Of a DNA stretch of 64,000 bases, positions 33,847 to 42,067 are shown piece by piece. Within the stretch, counting starts at the first letter, position 1, and each line of letters opens with the position of its first letter. The position numbers and the translations under genes were made by a program. Origin of the DNA: Microbacterium ginsengiterrae (GTDB lineage Bacteria; Actinomycetota; Actinomycetes; Actinomycetales; Microbacteriaceae); assembly GCF_014205075.1 (NCBI RefSeq), contig NZ_JACHMU010000001.1:868001-932000 (forward strand). The letters are read 5' to 3'. The notes beneath the pieces are model-generated. The model worked only from the letters and a program-made list of their open reading frames with translations. It searched no databases and had not been told where the DNA came from.

Positions 33847-34671
33847 ATGTCCGCACGTTCGGCGGCGCAGGACGCGATCGACCGGCACTCCGCAGCGCCC
33901 ATGTACGACCAGCTGCGCCACCTCATCATCGACGGCATCGAGCGCGACGGGCTCGAGCCGGGAGACCCGCTGCCCAGCGAGCATCGTCTGTGCGAGCAGT
34001 ACGGCATCTCCCGCACCGTGGTGCGACAGGCTCTCGCACAACTCGAGCACGAGGGTCTCGTCGAGCGGGTCAAGGGCAAGGGCACATTCGTCTCCCGCCC
34101 CCGCACGAGCGAGTCGCTCGTGCACACCTTGATCGGTCTCTACGACGACGTGGAGCGCCGCGGCGGCCATGTGCACAGCGACATCCTCCGCCACGAGCGC
34201 GTCGAGGCGGACGCGGACGTCGCGACCGCGCTCGAGGTGCCGGTCGGGTCTCCTGTGGTCGCGCTGGAACGTCTGCGGCACGTGGACGGCGAGCCGTGGT
34301 CGCTGTCGACGACGTGGATGCCCGAGCCCGTCGGGGCCGTCACCCTGGGGGTCGACCTGTCCGAGGCATCCCTCTACCGACTGCTCGCGGAGAACGGGAT
34401 CAGGGCGACGGACGGCGTGCGCTCGGCGGAGGCGACCGTCGCGACGCACGATCAGGCCCAGCACCTCGGCGTCAGCGCCGGCTCCGCCCTGCTGCGGCTG
34501 CGGAGCATCAGCCGCGACGCCGCCGGCACCCCCATCGAGTACTTCATCGCACTGCACCGCGGCGACCGTTCCCGGTTCGAGTTCCAGCTCCGCGAAGAGC
34601 AGTCGCAGGCCTCGTTGCTGCACGTCGACGTCGGTGGTGCGACCTCTCGGGCGGGTACAGTCTCTCTCTGA
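33847..34671 (+). CDS. GntR-family regulator with UTRA domain
   Basis: A 274-residue HutC-type regulator: winged helix at about 25-85 (YGISRTVVRQALAQLEHEGL, KGKGTFVS) followed by a UTRA effector domain that usually binds a phosphosugar or similar metabolite. It begins directly after the rbsD stop, in the operon whose promoter carries the TGTAATTACA-type operators, so it is the best candidate for the protein binding all three shared sites. Confidence 0.87.
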   Translation: MSARSAAQDAIDRHSAAPMYDQLRHLIIDGIERDGLEPGDPLPSEHRLCEQYGISRTVVRQALAQLEHEGLVERVKGKGTFVSRPRTSESLVHTLIGLYDDVERRGGHVHSDILRHERVEADADVATALEVPVGSPVVALERLRHVDGEPWSLSTTWMPEPVGAVTLGVDLSEASLYRLLAENGIRATDGVRSAEATVATHDQAQHLGVSAGSALLRLRSISRDAAGTPIEYFIALHRGDRSRFEFQLREEQSQASLLHVDVGGATSRAGTVSL

Positions 34672-34700
34672 GGCGACACTGCGCTTCGGAGAGGACGACG

Positions 34701-34955
34701 ATGATCGACAACGCCGCTTCTGACCGGGCATCCGACGACGATCCGGTCACGCCGGAGACGGGCTCGACCCCGCCGATCGCCGATTTCACCGATCGGCCGG
34801 CCCCGGCCCCTGGGCCACTCACCAAGCCGGCCCCGGTGATCCGCCCCGCCAAGCGCCGACCTCGCTGGATCGTGCCGGTCATCGTCGTGGCACTGCTCGC
34901 GGCCGCCGTGGGCGCCGTCATCATCTGGCAGGCGGCGCAGTCGGGCCTCGGCTGA
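34701..34955 (+). CDS. Small single-pass membrane protein
   Basis: An 84-residue protein with an acidic, Pro-rich N-terminal half, then basic KRRPRW and one hydrophobic segment IVPVIVVALLAAAVGAVIIW near the C-terminus. GAGAGG lies seven bases before the ATG. No known family recognised. It follows the UTRA regulator by 29 bases and could be co-transcribed, but no functional link is evident. Confidence 0.6.
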   Translation: MIDNAASDRASDDDPVTPETGSTPPIADFTDRPAPAPGPLTKPAPVIRPAKRRPRWIVPVIVVALLAAAVGAVIIWQAAQSGLG

Positions 34956-35050
34956 CCCGCCGCCGCCCCATCGATCAGCGCACCACCCGGCATCCGCTCG
35001 TCTCACCCGCCCCGCCCGCCCGGCGTCCGGCATCCTTGCCGTCCACCCCG

Positions 35051-35136
35051 GGGCATAACTCCGGAGATTTTTCGCAGATCCGCGGAATCCCGGCGGCACC
35101 AGGCCCGATCAGACACGTTCCTCCGGAGTTGTGCCC
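35051..35136. repeat. Long-spaced inverted repeat in a 201-base gap
   Basis: GGGCATAACTCCGGAG (35051-35066) is inverted at CTCCGGAGTTGTGCCC (35121-35136), 15 of 16 bases pairing with a 54-base interior containing TTTTTCGC. It may form a structured transcript end for the upstream gene or be a short mobile-type repeat. No ORF with support here. Confidence 0.55.
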
Positions 35137-35156
35137 GCGCGGACTACGCTTCAGGC

Positions 35157-35663
35157 ATGACCACTCTGATCCTCACCGTCGCCGGATCCGATCGCCCCGG
35201 CCTCGTCGCCGCCGTCGCTGACATCGTCGATGCGCACGGGGGCAACTGGGAGAGCAGTCAGCTCGCCGAACTCGCCGGTGTGTTCGCGGGTGTCATCCAG
35301 GTCTCGGTCGCGTCCGAGCGGGAGGCGGACCTGCAGGCCGCCCTTCGAGATCTCGACGGGCTGCTGACGGTGTCGGTGCACACCGGCGCTGATGCCGCAT
35401 CCGCGCCTGAGCGCCCGATCACGCTGCAGGTCCTCGGCAACGACCGCCCGGGCATCGTCCGCGAGGTGTCAGCCGTGCTGCGCGCTCACGAGCTCAGCAT
35501 TCAGGACATGATCACGCAGACGCGGGATGCTGCGATGGCCGGCGGCCGCCTGTTCGAGGCCACAGTCGCGGCTACTGTCCCCGCCGCCGTCGACCTCGGC
35601 GCCCTGCGTGCCGACCTGGAGCGGCTCACGGCCGAGCTCCAGGTCGACATCACTCTCGAGTGA
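35157..35663 (+). CDS. Two-ACT-domain protein
   Basis: A 168-residue protein made of two ACT domains: TTLILTVAGSDRPGLVAAVAD at the start and a second repeat ITLQVLGNDRPGIVREVS after residue 88. This matches the GcvR-like group of amino-acid-sensing regulators, although its regulatory partner is unknown. TACGCT at 35145-35150 ends six bases before the ATG and no ribosome-binding site is seen, so the mRNA may be leaderless. Ends four bases from a convergent aldo/keto reductase. Confidence 0.82.
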   Translation: MTTLILTVAGSDRPGLVAAVADIVDAHGGNWESSQLAELAGVFAGVIQVSVASEREADLQAALRDLDGLLTVSVHTGADAASAPERPITLQVLGNDRPGIVREVSAVLRAHELSIQDMITQTRDAAMAGGRLFEATVAATVPAAVDLGALRADLERLTAELQVDITLE

Positions 35664-35667
35664 GGAC

Positions 35668-36681
35668 TCAGACGAGACGGGACTTCGGCGACACCGAGTA
35701 GGTGTCCTCGGCGTCGCGGTTGACCGTGTCGCCGAGTGCCTCGTCGATCGCGGCGAGCGTGTCCGCGTCGAGGGTCACACCGGAGGCCTTGACCGTGTCT
35801 GCGAGCTGCTCAGGGCGGGAGGCTCCCACCAGCGCCGCTGCGACGTTCTTGTTCTGCAGCACCCAGGCGATCGCGAGCTGCGGCATGGAGAGCCCGGCCT
35901 GCTCGGCGATGGGCTTGAGGCGCTGGACCGCGGTGAGGATGTCGTCCTGCAGCAGCCGCTTGATGAAGTCGGCGCCGCTGTGCGGATCGGTCGCGCGCGA
36001 CCCCTCCGGCACGGGCTGACCCGGCAGGTACTTGCCGCTGAGGACGCCCTGCGCCATCGGCGACCAGACGATCTGCGAGATGCCGAGCTCTTCGGATGCC
36101 GGAACGACCTTGCCCTCGATGACGCGGTGCAGCATCGAGTACTGCGGCTGGTTCGAGATGAGCTGCACGCCGACCTCCTTGGCCAGGGCGTGGCCCTCGC
36201 GCAGCTGCTCCGCCGTCCACTCGCTCACACCGATGTAGAGGGCCTTGCCGGCACGGACGACGTCCGCGAATGCCTGGAAGGTCTCCTCCAGCGGCGTCTC
36301 GTAGTCGAAGCGGTGCGCCTGGTACAGGTCGACGTAGTCGGTGCCGAGACGTGCGAGCGAACCATTGATGGACTCGAGGATGTGCTTGCGCGACAGTCCG
36401 GTGTCGTTCGGTCCCTTGGGGCCGGTGGGGAAGTAGACCTTGGTGAAGATCTCGAGGCTCTCGCGGCGCTGTCCAGCGAGCGCCTTGCCGAGGATCACCT
36501 CGGCGGCGGTGTTGGCGTAGGTGTCCGCCGTGTCGAACGTGGTGATGCCGGCGTCGAGGGCAGCGTGCACCGTCTTGACGGCAGCGTCGTCGGCGACTTG
36601 GGAAGCGTGGGTGACCCAGTTGCCGTAGGTGATCTCCGACACCTTGAGGCCGCTGTTTCCGAGATAGCGATAGTTGACCAT
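35668..36681 (-). CDS. Aldo/keto reductase
   Basis: A 337-residue AKR of the potassium-channel-beta/YccK-like group: MVNYRYLGNSGLKVSEI, catalytic Asp/Tyr in TFDTADTYANT, Lys in IFTKVYF and His in YQAHRFDYE. NADPH-dependent reduction of aldehydes or ketones is the usual role. It is not next to the fucose operon and differs from the AKR at 26 kb, so it is likely a housekeeping or detoxification enzyme. Monocistronic. Confidence 0.85.
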   Translation of the reverse strand: MVNYRYLGNSGLKVSEITYGNWVTHASQVADDAAVKTVHAALDAGITTFDTADTYANTAAEVILGKALAGQRRESLEIFTKVYFPTGPKGPNDTGLSRKHILESINGSLARLGTDYVDLYQAHRFDYETPLEETFQAFADVVRAGKALYIGVSEWTAEQLREGHALAKEVGVQLISNQPQYSMLHRVIEGKVVPASEELGISQIVWSPMAQGVLSGKYLPGQPVPEGSRATDPHSGADFIKRLLQDDILTAVQRLKPIAEQAGLSMPQLAIAWVLQNKNVAAALVGASRPEQLADTVKASGVTLDADTLAAIDEALGDTVNRDAEDTYSVSPKSRLV

Positions 36682-36733
36682 GCACCTACGCTAGGGCCTT
36701 CATGCGGTGGCAGGGCCGAAGCGCGGAAACTGG

Positions 36734-37420
36734 TCAGCGCCCCGGCGCCGGGCGGTGGATTCTCAGCCAATGCTCGGTCTGTGCGACGTGACTGGCCGCC
36801 GCCGCGGACGCCGCGACGGGGTCGCGTGATTCCAGGCCGCGGAGGATCGCCCGGTGCCCGGCGTCAGAGAGGACCTTGATCTGCGCCGCGTCCTCCGTGG
36901 TGAAGATCTTGTATGCGCGCGAGCGCGCTCGCAGCACTTCCAGGAGCGTCGCCAGCGCATCGTTTCCGGCGACCTCGGCGATCGCCGCATGGAACTCGTG
37001 GTCGAGCTCGGACAGCTCTTCGTCATCGGTGACGGCTTCGAGCCGGTCGAGGAGCTCGTCGAGTCGGGCGATGGCGTCGTCGTCGATGCGGGCAGCGGCG
37101 AGGGTGGCCGCATGGGCCTCCAGTGCCCGGCGCAGTTCGTAGAGCTCGAGGATCGAGTCCAGCGGCAACAGACCGACCGTGAGACCGAGGCCCCGGATGA
37201 GGTCGGCCGCATGAAGCTCGGAGACGTAACTGCCCGACCCGTGCCTCGTGTCGATCACCCCGAGGGCGGAGAGCGTGCGGATCGCCTCGCGCAGCGGTCC
37301 GCGCGAGACGGAGAGCCGTTCGCACAGCTCGCCCTCGCTGGGCAGTCGATCACCCGGTTTGAGATCGCCGTCGGCGATCAGTGCCCGCAGTCCGTGCAGT
37401 GCCGTCTCCATCGCGCCCAT
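36734..37420 (-). CDS. FadR-type GntR transcriptional regulator
   Basis: A 228-residue GntR/FCD regulator. The winged helix LPSEGELCERLSVSRGPLRE is near residues 27-46, and the FCD domain contains LDHEFHAAIAEVAGN with likely metal-binding His residues. It is divergent from the aminotransferase-transporter operon, and two 15-base inverted repeats in the 134-base gap fit the FadR-family core TNGTNNNACNA. It probably represses that operon and itself. Confidence 0.85.
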   Translation of the reverse strand: MGAMETALHGLRALIADGDLKPGDRLPSEGELCERLSVSRGPLREAIRTLSALGVIDTRHGSGSYVSELHAADLIRGLGLTVGLLPLDSILELYELRRALEAHAATLAAARIDDDAIARLDELLDRLEAVTDDEELSELDHEFHAAIAEVAGNDALATLLEVLRARSRAYKIFTTEDAAQIKVLSDAGHRAILRGLESRDPVAASAAAASHVAQTEHWLRIHRPAPGR

Positions 37421-37443
37421 CGACCTATTGTCTCCTCATCGCG

Positions 37444-37521
37444 AGTTGTATTACGACTTTGCTAAATAATCGCCCACAGATCGCATTCGCGGAAGGGCTG
37501 TGGCAAAGTTGTGCAACAACT
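37444..37521. promoter_or_regulatory. Pair of FadR-type operators
   Basis: AGTTGTGCAACAACT (37507-37521) is a perfect 6+3+6 inverted repeat. AGTTGTATTACGACT (37444-37458) is the same site with one arm mismatch. Centres are 63 bases apart, six helical turns, one near each divergent gene. Both contain TTGTNNNACNA. Confidence 0.65.
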
Positions 37522-37554
37522 CCCCGATTCATCCAGCGATCTCCCCGAGGCGTC

Positions 37555-38772
37555 ATGCAGCAGTCACCCCCCACCTCCGCGCCGGTCCGACTCGCATCGG
37601 GCATGCGCGCTCGGGACGCCTGGCCGCTGGATCCTGACATCATCCACCTCAACCACGGGTCGTTCGGCGCCGTCCCCACCGAGGTGGTCGAACACCAGAA
37701 CGCGCTGCGCGCGATGGCCGATCGCAGCCCGGTCGGATGGTTCCCCCGCATCGCCGAGCACGTCGCGGAGGCCAGGACCGCCGTCGCACCGTTCGTCGGC
37801 GCGCGCCCGGAGGACAGCGCCTTCGTCCCGAACGCCTCCGCCGCCGCGACCGTCGTGTACAACAGCCTTCGTCTGGAGGCCGAGGACGAGATCCTCGTCA
37901 CCGATCACGGCTACGGCGCGATCACGATGGGGGCCGCGCGCCTCGCTCGCCGGTTCGGTGCCCACGTCCGCGCCGTCGGCATCCCCCTGTTCGCCGACCG
38001 TGACGAGGTCGTCGACATCTTCCGGCGAGCGATCGGCGACCGCACCCGCCTGATCGTCATCGACCAGATCACCTCCCCGACCGCCCGTGTGCTCCCGACG
38101 GCCGACATCACCGCGCTCGCCCACGAGCACGGCATCCGCGTCCTCGTCGACGGCGCGCACGCCCCGGGTCTCGTCGCCGACGCCGCGGCCGTCGCCGGTG
38201 GCGACTGGTGGTTCGGGAACATGCACAAGTGGCCTTGTGCACCGCGCGGTTCCGCACTCCTGGTCACCGCAGCGGAGGACCGTCAGGACCTGTGGCCGCT
38301 CATCGACTCCTGGGGCGCCCCAGAGCCGTTCCCCGAGCGCTTCGACACCCAGGGCACGATCGACGCGACGACCTATCTGTCGACCCCTGCGGCCATCGAC
38401 TTCATCGAGCGCGAGTACACCTGGGCGCGCACGCGGGACACGATGCGCGAACTCGCCGACCTCGGCGCACGCATGATCGCCGACGCCGTCCAGCCGTACG
38501 TGGCCGACGACGCGCTGGCCACGCTCCCCATGCCGGTCGATGCGATGCGTCTCATCCGCCTGCCGGACGGCCTCGGCAAGACCCGCGAGGAGGCGGATGC
38601 CCTCCGCATGACGCTCTTCGACACGGTCGGCGTCGAGACGGCCTTCACGAGCTTCGAGGGGCGCGGCTATTACCGCCTCTCGGTGCACCTGTACACCGAG
38701 ATCAGCGACTTCGAGGCCTTCATCGAACGCTGCATCCCGCCGATCCTCCGCGCCGCAGCCGCGGCATCCTGA
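37555..38772 (+). CDS. Class V aminotransferase, isopenicillin-N-epimerase-like
   Basis: A 405-residue PLP enzyme. The PLP Lys lies in WWFGNMHKWPCAPRGSA, and HLNHGSFGAVPTEV near residue 32 is typical of the isopenicillin N epimerase/cysteine-desulfurase-like branch. GAGG precedes ATG 37555; the longer open frame upstream would run through the operators. It heads an operon with an ABC importer (65-base gap), so it probably acts on the imported compound, perhaps an amino-group-bearing or amino-acid-derived ligand. Reaction unknown. Confidence 0.8.
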   Translation: MQQSPPTSAPVRLASGMRARDAWPLDPDIIHLNHGSFGAVPTEVVEHQNALRAMADRSPVGWFPRIAEHVAEARTAVAPFVGARPEDSAFVPNASAAATVVYNSLRLEAEDEILVTDHGYGAITMGAARLARRFGAHVRAVGIPLFADRDEVVDIFRRAIGDRTRLIVIDQITSPTARVLPTADITALAHEHGIRVLVDGAHAPGLVADAAAVAGGDWWFGNMHKWPCAPRGSALLVTAAEDRQDLWPLIDSWGAPEPFPERFDTQGTIDATTYLSTPAAIDFIEREYTWARTRDTMRELADLGARMIADAVQPYVADDALATLPMPVDAMRLIRLPDGLGKTREEADALRMTLFDTVGVETAFTSFEGRGYYRLSVHLYTEISDFEAFIERCIPPILRAAAAAS

Positions 38773-38837
38773 CTCGAACCCGATACCGAGAAACCCGCGA
38801 AATCCCGCGAATCACAACAGTAAGAAAGAGGTACGTC

Positions 38838-40148
38838 ATGAAGCGCACACGTCTGACGACAGCCGTCGGCATGGGCACAGTCGCCCTGCTGGCACTGACT
38901 GCATGCTCCGGCGGCTCCGGAGACTCCGCCGAGGGCGGCGACGTCGAACTGCAGATGGTGGAGAGCCTGACCAACCCGGCGCGCACCGAGCTGCTCCGCG
39001 GTCTGCTCGACGACTTCGAGGCCGAGAACCCCGGCGTCACCGTCAAGCTCGTCTCCCCGCCGACCGAGCAGGCCGACCAGACCATCCAGCAGATGCTCCA
39101 GTCCGGCAAGGGCGTCGACGTCCTCGAGGTCCGCGACCTCACCGTCGGCCCGTTCTCCAACAACGGCTGGCTCTACGACATGACCGACGACCTGAGCGAC
39201 TGGGACGGCTGGGACGCTCTGACCGAGAACGCGCGCTCTGCCGCGGACACGGACGGGCAGACGTTCTACCTGCCGTACGGCTTCTACGGTCTGTCGCTGT
39301 TCTACCGGACCGACCTCGTCGCCGAGGCCGGCTTCGACGGCCCGCCGACCAGCTGGAAGGAACTGCTGGAGCAGGCCGAGGCCATCCAGGACCCGTCCAA
39401 CAACATCTACGGCTACGCCTTCCGCGGTGGCACGAACGGCAACACCAACGTCGTCGCCGCCATCGAGGCCTACACGGTCGATGACCTCGACATCGACAAC
39501 GCCTTCCTCCTCGAGGACGGCTCGACGATCTTCTCCGCCCCTGAGGCGCAGGAGGCGGCGGACGACTACTTCGAGCTGTTCGCGAAGGGCTCCCCGCCCT
39601 CGGCCGTGTCGTGGGGCTACCCCGAGATGGTCGCCGGTTTCACCAACGGCTCGACGGCGTTCCTCCTGCAGGACCCCGAGGTCATCGCCACCGTTCAGGA
39701 CTCCAACCTCGCCGAGGACCAGTGGGACACCGCGCCGCTGCTGACCGGACCGACCGGCAAAGCCGCCCAGCCCCTCGCCGTCGCCGGTTGGGGTGTCGCT
39801 GAGGCCAGCGAGCACAAGGAAGAGGCCGTGAAGCTCATCGAGTTCCTCTCGTCGGCGGAGCCGGCGACGGAGTTCGCGCAGTCCAACAGCCTCGTGCCGA
39901 TCATCGCCGCGGCTGCGGATGACGAGTTCTACTCGACCGGCCCGTGGACGAGCTACGTCACGATGACCGAGAACCCCGACACCTACGTCAACGTGCAGCA
40001 GCCGCGTGGCGTGAGCTGGTGGACCGAGTGGGCGCAGAAGGCCGACCAGGACGTGCAGAACGTCCTGCTGGGCAACATGACGACCACCGAGCTCCTCGAG
40101 TCGTGGGACGCGTACTGGGTCGACAAGTACGCCACCGAAGAGGACTGA
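38838..40148 (+). CDS. CUT1-type ABC transporter substrate-binding lipoprotein
   Basis: A 436-residue extracellular-binding-protein-1 receptor. Signal MKRTRLTTAVGMG leads to a lipobox LTAC with lipidated Cys23 and a Gly/Ser-rich linker. VLEVRDLTVGPFSNNGWLYDM and YGFYGLSLFYRTDLV are typical of the MalE-like fold for oligosaccharides or related solutes. AAAGAGG precedes the ATG. Operon with two permeases and the class V aminotransferase; no ATPase gene here. Confidence 0.9.
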   Translation: MKRTRLTTAVGMGTVALLALTACSGGSGDSAEGGDVELQMVESLTNPARTELLRGLLDDFEAENPGVTVKLVSPPTEQADQTIQQMLQSGKGVDVLEVRDLTVGPFSNNGWLYDMTDDLSDWDGWDALTENARSAADTDGQTFYLPYGFYGLSLFYRTDLVAEAGFDGPPTSWKELLEQAEAIQDPSNNIYGYAFRGGTNGNTNVVAAIEAYTVDDLDIDNAFLLEDGSTIFSAPEAQEAADDYFELFAKGSPPSAVSWGYPEMVAGFTNGSTAFLLQDPEVIATVQDSNLAEDQWDTAPLLTGPTGKAAQPLAVAGWGVAEASEHKEEAVKLIEFLSSAEPATEFAQSNSLVPIIAAAADDEFYSTGPWTSYVTMTENPDTYVNVQQPRGVSWWTEWAQKADQDVQNVLLGNMTTTELLESWDAYWVDKYATEED

Positions 40149-41101
40149 TGATGTCACTTCTGACGCGTTCGGGGCGCTCCACCGGTGAATCCGGTGGGGC
40201 CGCCCCGGCGCGGCCGGGCAAGCGGGTGTTCGGCCGCCGACAGGCCTGGACGATCCTCGCGTTCCTCGCTCCGGCCATCCTGTTCGTCTGCTGGTTCACG
40301 TACTACCCCATGCTGCAGGGCGTGCGCATGGCGTTCCACGACTGGAATCTGTGGGACCTCACCTCGACGCCCTTCGTCGGCTTCGACAACTTCGTCCGCG
40401 TCTTCTCCGACCCTGTCTTCCCGGTCGTCGCGTGGAACTCCGTGCTGTGGGTCGTCGGTTCCCTCGTCCCGCAGTTCGTGATCGGCTTCCTCATCGCCCT
40501 GGCCCTGCGGACGCGTTTCCGCTTCCGCGGCGTGTACCAGGCGCTCGTGTTCTTCCCGTGGGCCGTTTCCGGCTTCCTCATCGGGATGCTGTTCCGCTGG
40601 ATGTTCAATGCCGAGTTCGGCGTCATCAACGACCTGCTCATGAAGGCGGGACTGATCGATGCGCCGCTGCCGTGGCTCGCCGATCCGAAGCTCGCGATGT
40701 TCGCGGTGATCGTCGCAAACGTCTGGTACGGCGTCACGTTCTTCGCGATCATGATCCTCGCCGCTCTCCAGTCGGTACCGGAGGAGATGCTCGAGGCCGC
40801 GAGCCTCGACGGCGCCGGCAGGGTGCGGCAGCTCTTCTCCGTGATCATCCCCTACATCCGGATGACCCTCCTGCTGACCGTGCTGCTGCGCGTGATCTGG
40901 ATCTTCAACTTCCCCGACATCATCTGGGCGATGACGGCCGGCGGCCCTGCCAGCCAGACCCATATCATCACCACCTGGATGATCAACTTCACCCAGCAGG
41001 GGAACTACGGCATCGCCAGCGCCATCGGTCTGATCGTCGTGGCGTTCCTGTTCGTGTTCTGCGCGTTCTACCTGCTGGCGATGAGGAAGGCCACGCGATG
41101 A
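40148..41101 (+). CDS. ABC transporter permease (MalF-type)
   Basis: A 317-residue inner-membrane permease with six predicted segments after a basic, Gly-rich N-terminal tail. The ATPase-contact loop EEMLEAASLDGAGRVRQLFS is the EAA motif. ATG 40148 overlaps the receptor stop as TGATG; an ATG one codon later is equally possible. Pairs with the next gene. Confidence 0.9.
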   Translation: MMSLLTRSGRSTGESGGAAPARPGKRVFGRRQAWTILAFLAPAILFVCWFTYYPMLQGVRMAFHDWNLWDLTSTPFVGFDNFVRVFSDPVFPVVAWNSVLWVVGSLVPQFVIGFLIALALRTRFRFRGVYQALVFFPWAVSGFLIGMLFRWMFNAEFGVINDLLMKAGLIDAPLPWLADPKLAMFAVIVANVWYGVTFFAIMILAALQSVPEEMLEAASLDGAGRVRQLFSVIIPYIRMTLLLTVLLRVIWIFNFPDIIWAMTAGGPASQTHIITTWMINFTQQGNYGIASAIGLIVVAFLFVFCAFYLLAMRKATR

Positions 41102-41997
41102 CCGCCACCGCTCAGATGATCGTGCCCGCCGAGGTCCGTCAGCCGCCTCGGCCCCGCCGTGCGGGGAAGAAGCGCGTCTCGGCCCTCTCGGTCGTGCGCG
41201 TGGTCGGTCTCGCCCTCTGGCTGCTGATCACGCTGTTCCCGCTGTACTGGATCGCGCTGACGTCGTTCAAGGCGCCGTCGACGGTGAACGTCTACCCGAT
41301 CGAGTACTGGCCGAGCCAGCCGTCGACCCAGAACTACGTGAACCTGTTCGAGATGAACGATTTCGGGGTGTTCCTCGCGAACTCCGCGATCGTCTCGCTC
41401 GCGGCGGGCGTGACCGGGACGTTCATCGCGCTGCTCAGCGCGTTCGTGATCTCCCGGTTCGAGTTCCGGAGCAAGGGCGCCGTGCTCATCGCATTCCTGC
41501 TCACGCAGATGATCCCCGCGTTCATCGCCCTCGGGCCGCTGTACTCGATGATGTCGGACCTCGGACTGGTGGACAACAAGTTCGGCCTGATCCTCGTGTA
41601 CATCGCGGTGTGCATCCCGTTCTCGACGGTCATGCTCCGCGGATTCTTCGAGAACGTCCCCGTCGCTCTCGAGGAGGCGGCGATGATCGACGGATGCTCT
41701 CGGCTCGGCGCGCTGTTCCGGGTCCTGGTCCCCGTCATGACCCCTGGCATCATCGCCGCGTTCATCTTCAACTTCGTGAACTGCTGGAACGAGCTGTTCC
41801 TGTCGGTCGTGCTCATGCACTCCGCGGAGAACCGCACGGTGCCTGCGGCGCTGAACGGGTTCATCTCGACGTTCAACGTCGACTGGGGCTCGATGTCGGC
41901 CGCAGCGGTCATCACGATCCTGCCCACGATGGTGATGTTCGCCCTCGCCAGCAAGTGGATCGTCCAGGGCCTGACGGCCGGAGCCGTCAAGGAGTAG
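41098..41997 (+). CDS. ABC transporter permease (MalG-type)
   Basis: A 299-residue permease with six hydrophobic segments; the EAA loop is ALEEAAMIDGCSRLGALF. Start overlaps the MalF-type stop by four bases. Together they form the channel for the receptor at 38838. The ATP-binding subunit must be supplied from elsewhere (MsiK-like shared ATPase is usual in actinobacteria). A strong hairpin follows. Confidence 0.9.
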   Translation: MTATAQMIVPAEVRQPPRPRRAGKKRVSALSVVRVVGLALWLLITLFPLYWIALTSFKAPSTVNVYPIEYWPSQPSTQNYVNLFEMNDFGVFLANSAIVSLAAGVTGTFIALLSAFVISRFEFRSKGAVLIAFLLTQMIPAFIALGPLYSMMSDLGLVDNKFGLILVYIAVCIPFSTVMLRGFFENVPVALEEAAMIDGCSRLGALFRVLVPVMTPGIIAAFIFNFVNCWNELFLSVVLMHSAENRTVPAALNGFISTFNVDWGSMSAAAVITILPTMVMFALASKWIVQGLTAGAVKE

Positions 41998-42006
41998 AGA
42001 CCTCAG

Positions 42007-42054
42007 GACGACACGTCGGCCCGTTCCACCTCGGTGGTGCGGGCCGACGTCGTC
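42007..42054. terminator. Bidirectional terminator hairpin
   Basis: GACGACACGTCGGCCCG (42007-42023) pairs with CGGGCCGACGTCGTC (42040-42054), with one unpaired dinucleotide, in the 70-base gap between the convergent permease and DUF4407 genes. Likely ends both transcripts. Confidence 0.7.
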
Positions 42055-42067
42055 TGGGGCACGGTCG

